Of a DNA stretch of 64,000 nucleotides, positions 1 to 10,200 are shown in pieces. The notes under the pieces were generated by a model. The model ran no database searches, was not told the DNA's origin, and worked only from the letters and a program-made list of their open reading frames with translations. The first letter of the stretch is position 1. The number at the start of each line of letters is the position of its first letter. The position numbers were made by a program, and so were the translations under genes. The DNA lies in assembly GCF_004114615.1 (NCBI RefSeq), contig NZ_CP035300.1, positions 1,426,001 to 1,490,000 of the forward strand. The letters run 5' to 3'. This DNA is from Dyella sp. M7H15-1. GTDB taxonomy: Bacteria; Pseudomonadota; Gammaproteobacteria; Xanthomonadales; Rhodanobacteraceae.

Positions 1-1
1 T

Positions 2-331
2 GAAGATACCGAGATCGCGGGACAGGAAATTGCACGCGGAAGCTCCCTCATCTTCGCTCTCGCCGCCGCCAATCGCGATCCGGCGGCCTTTCCGGACCCG
101 GATCGCCTGAACATCTCGCGTACTTCCGCCAAGCATCATGTGGCGTTTTCGCATGGAGCCCATTATTGCCTGGGCGCTGCGCTGGCATGCCTGGAACTGC
201 AGCGCGTATTCCTAGCCCTGACGAGAGAAAACTTCGCGCTGGTTCCGGGAGGGCTTGCGTGGAGAAACTCTCTCAGCTTCCGCGGACTCGATCAGTTTCG
301 GATTGCCTGGCCATCAAACCCGACGACGTAG
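2..331 (+). CDS. Cytochrome P450, C-terminal part (5' end outside window)
   Basis: The frame is open from the left edge and ends at TAG 329-331, giving about 109 residues. The heme-binding loop is clear: FSHGAHYCLGAALA fits the P450 signature FxxGxHxCxGxxLA, with the Cys as axial heme ligand. Upstream, ANRDPAAFPDPDRLNISR matches the conserved stretch that precedes the loop in bacterial soluble P450s. Substrate cannot be inferred from this tail. It converges on the peptide deformylase gene only 38 bp away. Confidence 0.9.
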   Translation, partial: EDTEIAGQEIARGSSLIFALAAANRDPAAFPDPDRLNISRTSAKHHVAFSHGAHYCLGAALACLELQRVFLALTRENFALVPGGLAWRNSLSFRGLDQFRIAWPSNPTT

Positions 332-369
332 TCGTTTTTTATGGAACCCACGAATCCTATTCGCTCGAA

Positions 370-909
370 TCATTCGTCAGCCATGGGATCCATGTCGGGA
401 AACAGCACTTCGGTAAAACCGAACTTGGTGAAGTCAGTCATGCGCGACGGATACAAGCGCCCAATCAGGTGATCGCATTCATGCTGCACGACGCGCGCAT
501 GAAAACCCTCGGCGCGACGATCGATACGCTCGCCCTTGGGATCGACGCCTTCGTAGCGGATCAACGAATAACGATTCACGGCGCCGCGTAGCCCAGGAAC
601 GGACAAGCAACCTTCCCAGCCCTCCTCCATGTCCTGTGACAGTGGCGTAATGACCGGATTGAGAAGAACGGTTTGCGGTATCGGCGGTGCGTCGGGATAG
701 CGCTCGGAGCTATCGAAGCCGAAGATCACCAGTTGCAGATCCACGCCGATCTGCGGCGCGGCGAGACCGACACCACCGGCGTCGTGCATGGTGTCGAACA
801 TGTCGGCAATCAGCGCGTCGAGTTCGGCACTGCCGATCATCGCATCGGGCACGGGCGGTGCAACGCGTAGCAAACGCGGATCGCCCATCTTCAAAATCTC
901 GTGAATCAT
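370..909 (-). CDS. def: Peptide deformylase
   Basis: Removes the N-formyl group from nascent proteins in the cytoplasm using a bound metal. All three family motifs are present in the 179-residue product: [10 protein letters not shown] at 46-55, EGCLS at 99-103 (Cys101 metal ligand), and QHECDH at 142-147 (two His ligands and the catalytic Glu144). Length is typical. The start [13 protein letters not shown] agrees with the family start. It stands alone here rather than beside fmt, so it may be a second deformylase paralogue; this cannot be decided from the window. Confidence 0.95.
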   Translation of the reverse strand: MIHEILKMGDPRLLRVAPPVPDAMIGSAELDALIADMFDTMHDAGGVGLAAPQIGVDLQLVIFGFDSSERYPDAPPIPQTVLLNPVITPLSQDMEEGWEGCLSVPGLRGAVNRYSLIRYEGVDPKGERIDRRAEGFHARVVQHECDHLIGRLYPSRMTDFTKFGFTEVLFPDMDPMADE

Positions 910-1243
910 GCCAACCTCACGCAGGCGGAACCCTGTAGCTAACTGTGGACGGCGGGTAATGAACTCAAGCCGTCCGTGTCCTTTGTAAAGGAGGTGCCAG
1001 GCATGTGCAATGCTTCATCTATCATGGCGATGTTGTCATCAGGCGGTGGCCGACGCATACACCGAAACCGAGGTGCAACCAGCCGACGCCAAGCTGGCGC
1101 AACCGCTATTGACCCCTTGCCGCCGACAGGACGACTCTTAGCACCCATCCAAGCCTTCGCGCGGCCAAATATGCCGCCGAGGCGCAGCAAGGCGCGCGAC
1201 GGAATGGAGTCGGCGCTGTCATTGATCGATCCGGAGACCGTCC
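910..1243. other. Gene-free stretch upstream of cstA
   Basis: 334 bp between the divergent def and cstA genes. Open frames here have composition unlike coding sequence and no recognisable family. It should contain promoters of both genes, but I cannot point to a convincing -35/-10 pair or regulator site. Confidence 0.5.
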
Positions 1244-3325
1244 ATGGGAAGCATCGCAACAAAGCCGGCCGGTGTGGCAGGCAAGGTCGTCTGGGCGATC
1301 ATCGCCCTCGTCGGCGCCGCCTGCCTGGGAGTGATCGCGCTGCGCCGCGACGAACCGATCAATGCCATCTGGCTGGTGGCGGCAGCGATTGCCGTGTTCC
1401 TGATCGGTTACCGCTTCTACGGCCGGTTTATCGAGCTGCGGGTGTTGCAGATGGACCCTGGCCGCGCGCCTCCCTCGATGTTGCGCAATGACGGACTGGA
1501 CTACGTGCCGACCGACAAGTGGGTGGTGTTCGGCCACCATTTCGCCGCGATCGCCGGGGCCGGACCGCTGGTGGGGCCGGTGCTGGCAGCACAGATGGGC
1601 TATCTGCCGGGTACATTGTGGATCCTGTTCGGCGTGGTGCTGGGCGGCGCCGTGCAGGATTTCATGGTGCTGGGCTTGTCGGTCCGGCGTGATGCCCGCT
1701 CGCTGGGGCATATGCTGCGCGAGGAGCTGGGGCCGTTTGCCGGCGTGGTCGCCATGTTCGGCCTGCTAGCCCTGATGATGATCGTACTGGCGGTGCTGGC
1801 ACTGGTGGTGGTGAAAGCACTGACACACAGTCCGTGGGGCACGTTCTCGGTGGCGTGCACGATCCCGATCGCGCTGCTGATGGGTATCTACCTGCGTTGG
1901 CTGCGGCCTGGACGCATTCTGGAAGTGTCGCTAATCGGCCTGGTGCTGCTGGCGTCCATTGCCTATGGTGCACACGTCGCGGCCACGCCAAGCCTCGCTG
2001 CCCTGTTCGACTTCGATGCGAAATCGCTAGCCTGGTTGCTGATCGGTTATGGTTTCTTTGCTTCGGTGCTGCCGGTGTGGCTGCTGCTCGCGCCGCGCGA
2101 TTACCTGTCCACCTTCCTGAAAATCGGCACGATCGTGCTGCTGGCGATGGCGATCCTGTTTGCAGCGCCGGATCTGCGGATGCCCGCCGTATCGCGCTTT
2201 ATCGACGGTACCGGCCCGGTGTTCCAGGGGCAGTTGTTCCCCTTCCTGTTCATTACCATCGCCTGTGGCGCGGTATCGGGCTGGCATTCGATCATTGCTT
2301 CGGGCACCACGCCCAAGCTCCTCTCCAACGAGGGCGAAGCGCGCATGGTTGGCTACGGCGGCATGCTGATGGAAGCCTTCGTCGCGATCATGGCGCTGAT
2401 TGCCGCCGCTTCGCTGCATCCTGGGGTGTACTTCGCGATGAACTCGCCCTCCGCGCTCATCGGCAATACGGTGGAGCACGCCGCAGCTACCATCAGCCAG
2501 TGGGGTTTTGCTGTGACGCCGAATGACCTGTCACGTACCGCGCACGACATCGGGGAAACAAGCATCCTGAGCCGCACCGGCGGTGCGCCGACACTGGCCG
2601 TGGGCATGGCGCAATTGCTGCACAGCATTCTTCCGGGCGAACGGATGATGGCGTTCTGGTATCACTATGCCATTCTGTTCGAAGCGCTGTTTATCCTGAC
2701 CACGGTGGATGCCGGCACGCGCGTGGGCCGCTTCATGATCCAGGAGATTGCGGGACTGGTGCACAAGCCGCTGAAAAGCACGGAGTCTTGGATCGGCAAC
2801 GTGCTAGCCACGTCGATCTGCGTTGGCCTGTGGGGTTATTTCCTTTACCAGGGCGCTGTCGATCCGCTGGGCGGCATCAATACCTTGTGGCCGTTGTTCG
2901 GCATCGCCAACCAGATGCTCGCGGCGATCGCCCTGATGCTGGCGACCGTGGTGACAGTCAAGCTAAAGCGCGAACGCTATGTATGGGTGCCCGGTATTCC
3001 CGCGTTGTGGCTGGTGATTTGCACGCTTACCGCCGGCTGGGAAAAATTGTCGGGCCCGATCAGCTTTACCCATGCTTCGCAGGTCTACACCCAAGCCATG
3101 CAGGCAGGCACGCTGATGGGGCCGGCCAAGAATCTGGCGGAGATGCAACGCATCATCACCAACAACAGCGTGGATGCCACGCTCACCGCGGTATTCATGC
3201 TGCTGGTGTTGACGATGTGTGGCTTCAGCCTCTACGCCATCATGCAAGCCTGGCGCAGCCACCTACCCACGGCCCATGAAGCACCGCGCGTGGCGTTGGC
3301 GTCCGTGGTAGGACAAAGATCATGA
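1244..3325 (+). CDS. cstA: Carbon starvation protein CstA, peptide/pyruvate transporter
   Basis: A 693-residue polytopic inner-membrane protein of the CstA family (importers of peptides or pyruvate induced on carbon limitation). Family landmarks are visible: NAIWLVAAAIAVFLIGYRFY in the first helices, then VPTDKWVVFGHHFAAIAGAGPLVGP, QMGYLPGTLWILFGVVLGG and GWHSIIASGTTPK. Many hydrophobic helices run through to the C-terminus. GGAGA about 8 bp before ATG 1244 supports the start. Its stop overlaps the ATG of the next gene (ATGA), so the pair is translationally coupled. Confidence 0.95.
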   Translation: MGSIATKPAGVAGKVVWAIIALVGAACLGVIALRRDEPINAIWLVAAAIAVFLIGYRFYGRFIELRVLQMDPGRAPPSMLRNDGLDYVPTDKWVVFGHHFAAIAGAGPLVGPVLAAQMGYLPGTLWILFGVVLGGAVQDFMVLGLSVRRDARSLGHMLREELGPFAGVVAMFGLLALMMIVLAVLALVVVKALTHSPWGTFSVACTIPIALLMGIYLRWLRPGRILEVSLIGLVLLASIAYGAHVAATPSLAALFDFDAKSLAWLLIGYGFFASVLPVWLLLAPRDYLSTFLKIGTIVLLAMAILFAAPDLRMPAVSRFIDGTGPVFQGQLFPFLFITIACGAVSGWHSIIASGTTPKLLSNEGEARMVGYGGMLMEAFVAIMALIAAASLHPGVYFAMNSPSALIGNTVEHAAATISQWGFAVTPNDLSRTAHDIGETSILSRTGGAPTLAVGMAQLLHSILPGERMMAFWYHYAILFEALFILTTVDAGTRVGRFMIQEIAGLVHKPLKSTESWIGNVLATSICVGLWGYFLYQGAVDPLGGINTLWPLFGIANQMLAAIALMLATVVTVKLKRERYVWVPGIPALWLVICTLTAGWEKLSGPISFTHASQVYTQAMQAGTLMGPAKNLAEMQRIITNNSVDATLTAVFMLLVLTMCGFSLYAIMQAWRSHLPTAHEAPRVALASVVGQRS

Positions 3326-3516
3326 AGACAGCACTTTCGGCTTGGTGGCATCGTCTGGTGCAAGCCGCGCGGCTGAGTTGTGGCGTTCCGGACTATGACG
3401 TCTATGTGGCCCACCTTCGCACGTATCACCCCGAACGCCGGATTCCAACCTACGCCGAATTCTTTCGGGAACGGCAGTCGGCCCGCTACAAAGGTACCGG
3501 CGGGCGCTGTTGCTGA
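3322..3516 (+). CDS. YbdD/YjiX family small protein (DUF466)
   Basis: A 64-residue protein beginning MKTALSAWWHRLVQAARL, followed by GVPDYDVYVAHLRTYHPERR and a C-terminal RYKGTGGRCC. This matches the YbdD/YjiX family, which is encoded directly after cstA or yjiY in many Gammaproteobacteria and is thought to partner the transporter. The ATG overlaps the cstA stop codon by 4 bp. Confidence 0.92.
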   Translation: MKTALSAWWHRLVQAARLSCGVPDYDVYVAHLRTYHPERRIPTYAEFFRERQSARYKGTGGRCC

Positions 3517-3637
3517 ACACCCGCTACAACCCAAACGTGGAAACACCGGACGATGCCCGTATCCAGAGCATGGCGCCTTTCTGTCATCCCCGCCGGTTAA
3601 ACTACGATCTTTTAACGCAAGCCCGTGCCCGATCACC

Positions 3638-4141
3638 ATGTCCCCAGGCAACCACCGCATCACCCAACCCACCTCCGAAATCGAAGCCAGCCATAGCCTT
3701 GGCTTGCGCGTGATCGCGATCTACAAGGCGGTCAAGACCGTCTGCTTGATCATCGTGGCCATCGTGGCGTTTGGCCTGCATCAGGAAAAGAATTTCGATC
3801 ATCTGGTGCATGCGCTGGAACATCTGTCGCTGACCGACAGCAACGGCTTGCGCTGGCAACTGGTGCAACGGCTGGAAGAGATGGGGCCTGGCAAGTTCGT
3901 CGCCATCGGTATCGTGGCGTTGGCATATGCCGCCATCTTCGCCACCGAAGGCACGGGCTTGTGGTTGCGCAAGCATTGGGCGGAATGGTTCACCGTGATC
4001 GCCACCGGCTCGCTGATTCCGTTTGAAATCTACGAAATGTTCCACAAGTTCAACCTGCTGAAACTGGCTGCGTTGCTCGCCAATGTGGCGATTGTGATTT
4101 ATCTGGTTCGGCTTGCGATGCAACCGCATGCGCGTTCTTAA
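3638..4141 (+). CDS. DUF2127 family membrane protein
   Basis: 167 residues starting MSPGNHRITQPTSE. The sequence GLRVIAIYKAVKTVCLIIVA, then IGIVALAYAAIFATEGTGLW and a C-terminal helix LLANVAIVIYLVRLAM, fits the DUF2127 family of small four-helix membrane proteins of unknown function. An in-frame upstream extension to 3380 overlaps ybdD and looks non-coding, so the internal ATG was chosen. The TAA stop lies in the TTAA target site of the repeat element that follows, so that element inserted exactly at the end of the gene without changing the protein. Confidence 0.75.
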   Translation: MSPGNHRITQPTSEIEASHSLGLRVIAIYKAVKTVCLIIVAIVAFGLHQEKNFDHLVHALEHLSLTDSNGLRWQLVQRLEEMGPGKFVAIGIVALAYAAIFATEGTGLWLRKHWAEWFTVIATGSLIPFEIYEMFHKFNLLKLAALLANVAIVIYLVRLAMQPHARS

Positions 4142-4429
4142 GGCAACGCTGAATAAGTATCGCCGTCGTCACCAGCCCTGTCTGTCCGCAGGCCATAGGT
4201 CTGACGGCGAAGGCAGACTGGCTGTCTGTCGAGGCAACGGGCCGAAGGAATGCGAACAGACAGGGCTGGCCCCAACGTATTGAATTTAAAATGATGGGGT
4301 GACACCTGGAAGGCCCGCAGGGTGTGCCACGCGGCTTGGCAAGACGGGGCCAGTCTTCCCTGCGCCACGCAACACACCCTGCGGGCCTTCCAGGTGTCAT
4401 GACGACGGCGATACTTATTCAGCGTTGCC
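4142..4429. mobile_element. 288-bp nested inverted-repeat element (MITE-like) with TTAA flanks
   Basis: The outer 30 bp (4142-4171) are a perfect inverted repeat of 4400-4429. Inside sit two further hairpins: 4172-4189 pairs with 4252-4269 (one mismatch), and 4300-4326 pairs perfectly with 4373-4399. The element is flanked by TTAA at 4138-4141 and 4430-4433, consistent with a 4-bp target duplication. No open frame of note lies inside. Size, perfect ends and target duplication point to a miniature inverted-repeat element mobilised by a transposase in trans. The strong folding also makes an RNA-level role (bidirectional terminator) possible. Confidence 0.8.
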
Positions 4430-4460
4430 TTAAGGCACTTAACCCGAGCAATCCAGCAAC

Positions 4461-5369
4461 TCACACCTCGTGATGGATGGCTTCGGCAGGCAGATTCTCT
4501 TTATCCCCACGGCGCGGCACGAGTTCGACCAGATACATCGCCCCCAGCACCAGCCCACCACCCACCAACATGCGCCAGGTCAATGCATCCGCGCCCAGCG
4601 CAACGGCAAAACCTGCCGCGAAAACAGGCTCGGTGGTCATCACTATCGCGGCGCGCGTAGCGGGAAGGTGCGCTTGTGCCCAGGTTTGCATCAGCATCGC
4701 GCCGGCACCCGCCACCAGCGCCATGTAGAGCGTGGCAAGCCACGCACGAGGGTCGGGCGGCAACATCGGGCCGCCGTGACCAGCCGTGGCCAGCAGGCAT
4801 ATCAGGGCAATCGCCAGCATTTGGACGGCTGAAAAACCGAAGGCTTCATCAGCCCGCGACCAGGAGCCCAGCGCAACGATATGCAAACCGTACAGCAGCG
4901 CCGAAAGCAGGGTCAGCCACACGCCCTTATCTACGGAAAAATCATTCAACGACAACAATGCCAGCCCCAAGGTTGCCAGGCCAACAGCCAACCACACAGC
5001 AAGCGGTGTCCGCTGTCGCAACAGCACGGCGGCGAGGATCGGCGTAAACACCACGTACATGCCGGTGACGAAACCGCTGACGCTGGGCGAGATCAGCGCC
5101 AGTCCCCATGTCTGCAGTAATTGTCCGCAACCATAGATCACACCCAGCAGCACACCGCGCCATAACTGCCTGCGTTCTAGACGCGCCACGTGGCGATGAA
5201 AAAGCACAAACATCGCGATGGCCGCAAGAATGAAGCGCACAGCCAGAAAATCCGCAACGGGCATGCGATCCACCACGTCCTTGATCAGGACAAAAGTGGA
5301 GCCCCACACCGCCGTCATGGCCAGCAGACCGATGGTCGCCAGCACACTGATGCGCGAGGCGACACTCAT
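4461..5369 (-). CDS. EamA/DMT-family transporter
   Basis: 302 residues with ten predicted helices in two EamA repeats, the drug/metabolite transporter (DMT) arrangement. The N-terminal half has TAVWGSTFVLIKDVVDRMP, the typical EamA entry motif (WGSTF). The second half has the paired MTTEPVFAAGFAV motif. Start chosen at MSVASRISVL (ATG 5369-5367), which overlaps the stop of the upstream glycosyltransferase (ATGA); the longer frame upstream is antiparallel to no signal and lies inside that gene. Substrate unknown. Confidence 0.88.
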   Translation of the reverse strand: MSVASRISVLATIGLLAMTAVWGSTFVLIKDVVDRMPVADFLAVRFILAAIAMFVLFHRHVARLERRQLWRGVLLGVIYGCGQLLQTWGLALISPSVSGFVTGMYVVFTPILAAVLLRQRTPLAVWLAVGLATLGLALLSLNDFSVDKGVWLTLLSALLYGLHIVALGSWSRADEAFGFSAVQMLAIALICLLATAGHGGPMLPPDPRAWLATLYMALVAGAGAMLMQTWAQAHLPATRAAIVMTTEPVFAAGFAVALGADALTWRMLVGGGLVLGAMYLVELVPRRGDKENLPAEAIHHEV

Positions 5370-6238
5370 CGTGTCATCAGCCCGCGCCACTGGCCGGGAA
5401 TCTTGAGCAGAAAGTGCGCCCATATTCCCAACCAGACCATGGTTGCAAGATGTGGTTTGTGTGCTGCCGGATCGAACTTGCGAAACCAACGCCACATGCC
5501 GCGATGCTTGTAATAGCTGACAAACACCGGACGATGCCGGCTCGATCCACCTTTGCCGTGCAACACGCGCACATCGCCGGCCAACAGCACGCGCCAGCCG
5601 GCATCACGCACGCGGCGGCAAAAATCGAGGTCTTCGCAATGCAGGAAGTATTGTTCGTCGAATCCGTTCAACCATTCGAAGACACGGCGTGGCATCAACA
5701 TCACCGCGCCCGACACGGCCTCGGCTTCCACCAGGTGATCGGGCATTTGGCCTGTGACGTTCACGCCCTCGGCGTTACGCTTGAACATCGTTGCCAAGGC
5801 ACGCTGCATGATGGGGTCGCGCCGATAGGAGGCCGGATCCGGCACGCCCCGCGCGTCGCATACCACGGCACCGACCAGACCGGCCTTTTGTTCAGTGTTC
5901 GCCACGTCGAGCAGGCGCTGCAAGGCAGCTTGCTCCAGCAGGCAATCGGGATTGAGGATCAGGAAAACCTGTCCACGTGCCTGCGCCGCCGCGCGATTGA
6001 TGGCCGGCCCAAAGCCCAGGTTGGCGCGATTGTAGATCACCTTCAGGCGTGAATCGTTTTCACGCGCACGTGCAATCGCCTGCGGAATACCGTCAGAGGA
6101 TGCGTTATCGATCAGTAGCAATTCGAGCGGCGTGGTGCAGGCGAACACACTGTTGACGCAGTCACGCAGACTTGGACCGCTGTCGGCGGACACGACGATG
6201 ACACTGAGGATGACCGGTGTGGTATCGAGGGCTGGCAT
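5366..6238 (-). CDS. Family 2 glycosyltransferase (rhamnosyltransferase-like)
   Basis: 290 residues. GT-A nucleotide-sugar fold is indicated by VILSVIVVSADSG, LLLIDNASSDGI and NRANLGFGPAINRA, followed by the metal-binding LNPDCL and the acceptor-side CEDLDFCRRVRDAGWRV. This arrangement resembles WbbL-type rhamnosyltransferases of O-antigen or exopolysaccharide synthesis. Probably first gene of a two-gene operon with the EamA transporter, whose ATG overlaps its stop. Acceptor sugar cannot be read from sequence. Confidence 0.9.
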   Translation of the reverse strand: MPALDTTPVILSVIVVSADSGPSLRDCVNSVFACTTPLELLLIDNASSDGIPQAIARARENDSRLKVIYNRANLGFGPAINRAAAQARGQVFLILNPDCLLEQAALQRLLDVANTEQKAGLVGAVVCDARGVPDPASYRRDPIMQRALATMFKRNAEGVNVTGQMPDHLVEAEAVSGAVMLMPRRVFEWLNGFDEQYFLHCEDLDFCRRVRDAGWRVLLAGDVRVLHGKGGSSRHRPVFVSYYKHRGMWRWFRKFDPAAHKPHLATMVWLGIWAHFLLKIPGQWRGLMTR

Positions 6239-6465
6239 GATTGGGCGGTAATTCGGCTTATTGACCGTTTATTGCGTTCTGAGGGATGAGGAATGAGGGA
6301 CGAGTAGTGAGGTAGTGAGGGCGCGAACTCAAACACTGGCTCGGAACTGCACGCTTGCACCCTCGCTACTTGCCCTTCATCCCTCTTTTAAAAGTATCGA
6401 CTAAAAGTATCGACATCCGTTTGACCTGAATGGATCAGAGCATCCTTTAGAGAAGATCTTTCACT
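6239..6465. repeat. Intergenic stretch with degenerate GAGGGATGAGG-type repeats
   Basis: Between 6280 and 6330 the plus strand contains repeated variants of gaggga/gtgagg (for example gagggatgagg and gtgaggtagtgaggg). Around 6400-6415 a short direct repeat aaaagtatcga occurs twice. The repeats resemble the heptamer-type simple repeats seen within icmF in this window. No gene seen. Confidence 0.5.
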
Positions 6466-7221
6466 TCACAACTCCTCAAGCTGATCCTGCCCCAGCACGT
6501 GCGATAGCGCGAGTGGTGGCTGATCTTCACTGCAACTGAGCCACGCCTCACCGGCATGCCATCCGTATAGTTGCCAACCATGCAAGCGGTACTGCCGTTC
6601 GTTCGCTCGATCGTACAGCACCACACCTCGTCCGGATGTGATGGGCAACGCCAACCAACCCTGCCCCGGAGCGACGGCAAGCCGCGGCTCAATGTGATCA
6701 ATCTGTGTGCACGCACCTATCCGGCAACTGCCCCCGTCGATCCATGCAACGTCGACAGATATGCCATCCCTGGCGCCATCAAGCTCCAGCCATATGGGTG
6801 CCTGCAGCTCAATGATGGCGACGGCCGGACCACTCGGTGACAGTGCCAATTCGCTCCATTCGGGTTCAGCCGCTGCGATGGCGGCGCTGCGCAATGGCTT
6901 GTGATCCTGCCAGGACTCCAGCAGCACCAGCAGCGAAAAACCGATCAGCGCCGCCAGCAGGGTCAGTGTGGGTGCCAGTTCATAACCTTGCAGGGCTCGA
7001 TAAGCGGCAACCAGCAAGCCTGCAAGCCCCCAACGCAACGCCCGCCGAAGGGTCCTGTTGAAACGTTGCCATCGCGGCCACAGTGTGAGCTGTATCGCGA
7101 CCAATCCCAGCAACAAAAGCAAATCGATCCACCACGGCATGCATGCAAGCAACAAAGCCCATGCGATGGCCAGCACCCAGGCTGGCCATCCGCGTCGCCG
7201 CAGGATGCGGTCTAGCCGCAC
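6466..7221 (-). CDS. Hypothetical membrane protein downstream of purL
   Basis: 251 residues if started at the GTG at 7221 (a neighbouring GTG at 7224 is equally possible). This start overlaps the 3' end of purL by 10 bp; the longer frame upstream is only the shadow of purL. The N-terminus is basic (RLDRILRRRGWPAW), followed by two hydrophobic pairs (VLAIAWALLLACMPWWIDLLL and LAGLLVAAYRAL...LLAALIGFSLLVLL). A soluble C-terminal half is rich in Trp and beta-strand pattern (HGWQLYGWHAGEAWLSC). I do not recognise the family. Coupling to purL suggests co-transcription only. Confidence 0.65.
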   Translation of the reverse strand: MRLDRILRRRGWPAWVLAIAWALLLACMPWWIDLLLLLGLVAIQLTLWPRWQRFNRTLRRALRWGLAGLLVAAYRALQGYELAPTLTLLAALIGFSLLVLLESWQDHKPLRSAAIAAAEPEWSELALSPSGPAVAIIELQAPIWLELDGARDGISVDVAWIDGGSCRIGACTQIDHIEPRLAVAPGQGWLALPITSGRGVVLYDRANERQYRLHGWQLYGWHAGEAWLSCSEDQPPLALSHVLGQDQLEEL

Positions 7222-10200
7222 CACACCCTTGCGTTGCGGAACATGCGCATCCACGGCGAATCCTCGCCCCAATGATCCGGATGCCAGCTCATCTGCGCCG
7301 TGCGGAACACGCGCTCCGGATGTGGCATCAGGATCGTTACACGGCCACCCGCAGCCGTGAAGCCGGCGAGGCCACCCGGCGAGCCGTTCGGGTTGAGCGG
7401 ATAGTTTTCCGTCAGCTTGCCACGGTTGTCGACGAAGCGCACCGCACTGCCCGACTTGGCCGGGCTGCACGACGGCGAAAAATGCGCACGCCCCTCGCCA
7501 TGCGCCACGACCACCGGAATGCGCGAACCGCTCATGCCCTTGAAAAAAAGGCTTGGTGAGTCGAGCACTTCCACCGTAGCCAGGCGTGCTTCATATTGCT
7601 CGGATGCATTGCGCAGAAACGTCGGCCAGTGCTGTGCGCCGGGGATGATGTCCTTGAGCTGGCTCAACATCTGGCAGCCGTTGCATACACCGAGGACAAA
7701 CTTGCCGGGGTCGGCAAAGAACGCGGTGAACTTGGCACGCAACATGTCGTTGTAAAGGATCGACGCGGCCCAGCCGCGACCGGCACCAAGCACGTCACCG
7801 TAAGAGAACCCGCCGCACGCGGAGAAGCCACGGAAATCGCCGAGCTTGATGCGGCCGCTGGCGAGATCGGACATGTGTACATCCACCGCTTCGAAACCGG
7901 CGCGGGTAAACGCTGCCGCCATTTCGACCTGGCCATTCACACCCTGCTCACGCAGGATCGCCACACGCGGGCGTGCGGACGCATTCACATACGGCGCCGC
8001 AATGTCATGCGCCGGATCGAAGCTGAGCTTGGGGCTGACGCCCGCGTCGGCATCGTCAATGCGCCACGCCATTTCCGCATCGGCGCTGACCGGATTGTCA
8101 CGCAGGCGCTGCATAGCGTGGCTAGTTTCATTCCACGCTTTGAAGAGTTGCGTCCAATTCCACTTGAACAGCGTCTCGCCATTGAGGAACAGCTTAATGC
8201 CAAGCTTCTCCTTCGGATGGCCGATACGGTTGCTCATGCCCGCCAAGCCATACTTCACCAGCAAGGCTTCGAAGGCTTCGCGATTGGCGGTGGCGACTTG
8301 CAGCACCGCACCCAGCTCTTCGCTGAACAATGCGCGCAACGTTGCCTCCGCCCAACCATCCAGGTTGATCTCCAGGCCACAGTGAGCGGCAAAGGCCATT
8401 TCCAGCAGGGTGACGATAACGCCGCCGTCGGAACGATCGTGGTACGCCAGCAGCAAGCCGCTGCGGTTCGCCTCCTGCACCAGATCGAACAGCGCCTTCA
8501 GACGCTTGGGGTCATCCAGATCCGGCGGCACGCCGCCCCCGCGGTTGAAAACCTGCATAAGGCACGAGCCGCCCAGGCGTGCACGGCCGGCACCCAGATC
8601 CACCAACCACAGATCAGAATCGCCACGATCAAGCCGCAATTGCGGCGTAAGGGTGCGGCGTACGTCGCTGACACGCGCAAAACCGGTGATGACCAACGAT
8701 ACCGGCGCAACCGTGCGCTGCGGCGTATCACCATCCGTCCACACGGTTTGCATGGACAACGAATCCTTGCCCACCGGAATGGAGATATCCAGCTCAGGGC
8801 ACAGTTCCATGCCCACGGCTTTCACCGCATCAAACAATGCAGCGTCTTCGCCCGGATGATTGACTGCGGCCATCCAGTTGGCGGACAGGCGCACTTCGCC
8901 CAGATCATCGATCGGCGCGGCGGCGAGATTGGTGATGGCTTCGCCGACCACGAGACGCGCAGCACCGGCACTGTTGAGCAAGGCCACCGGCGCGCGTTCG
9001 GCCATCGCCATCGCTTCGCCTTGGTAGCCTTCGAAATCAAGCAAGGTGACTGCGCAATCAGCTACCGGCACCTGCCACGGACCGACCATCGGGTCGCGTG
9101 CGCAAAGGCCGCCAACGGTACGGTCGCCGATGGTGATGAGGAAGCTCTTGCTGCCCACGGTCGGCAGACGCAACACGCGCAGCAATGCTTCGTCCATCGC
9201 GATGCCATTGAGATCCGCCACCAGATCGACGCGCGGCTTGATGTGCTTGGCATCACGATGCATGCGCGGTGGTTTGCCGAACAGCACGTCCATCGGCAGG
9301 TCGATCACGGTGAGATGGCGGCGCGGATCGGCTACGTGCAACACGCGTTCCTGTGTCGCCGTACCTACGACGGCGTAAGGGCAGCGCTCGCGTTTACAGT
9401 ACGCTTCGAATTCCGGCAGGTCCGTGGTGGCGATCGCCAGCACGTAGCGCTCTTGCGATTCGTTGCTCCACACCTGCATCGGTGACAGCGAGGGATCATC
9501 ACAAGGTACTTTCGACAAGTCGATGTCGCCACCCACGCCGGCATCGTTGAGCAACTCGGGGATCGCGTTGGATATACCGCCTGCGCCCACGTCGTGGAGG
9601 CTCACGATGGGATTCTCGTCGCCGCGCGACCAGCAGGCATCGATGACCTGTTGACAACGACGTTCCATTTCGGCGTTGTCACGCTGCACGGAAGCAAAGT
9701 CGAGTTCGGCGCGGGATGCCCCGGAAGCGACCGAAGAAGCCGCACCACCACCCAGGCCGATCAACATCGCCGGACCACCCAGCACGATCACCGCATGACC
9801 GGGTTGCACTTGGTGCTTGTGCACATGCTGACGGCGAATATTGGCCAGGCCACCGGCGATCATGATCGGCTTGTCGTAACCGCGACGCACGCCGGCTTCG
9901 CCGGTTTCGTGTTCATAGGTACGAAAATAACCACCCAGGCATGGACGGCCGAATTCGTTATTGAACGCTGCGGCGCCGAGCGGACCGTCGCGCATGATTT
10001 CAAAGGCACTTGCCATGCGCGGCGGCAACGGACGCTCCACTTCCCAGGGGCGCGGAAATCCTGGAATGCGCAGGTCTGACACCGAGAAACCGGTGAGACC
10101 CGCCTTAGGCTTGGCGCCACGACCCGTTGCCCCTTCATCGCGGATTTCACCACCAGCCCCGGTAGCGGCGCCTGGCCACGGCGCAATCGCCGTGGGATGG

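Noticed and set aside
939-1262. Open frames between def and cstA on both strands
   Set aside because: Arg/Pro-rich, no family, no supporting ribosome site; treated as intergenic.
7596-9485. 629-codon open frame antisense to purL
   Set aside because: Shadow of the high-GC purL gene; no family resemblance and His/Arg/Gln-rich composition.
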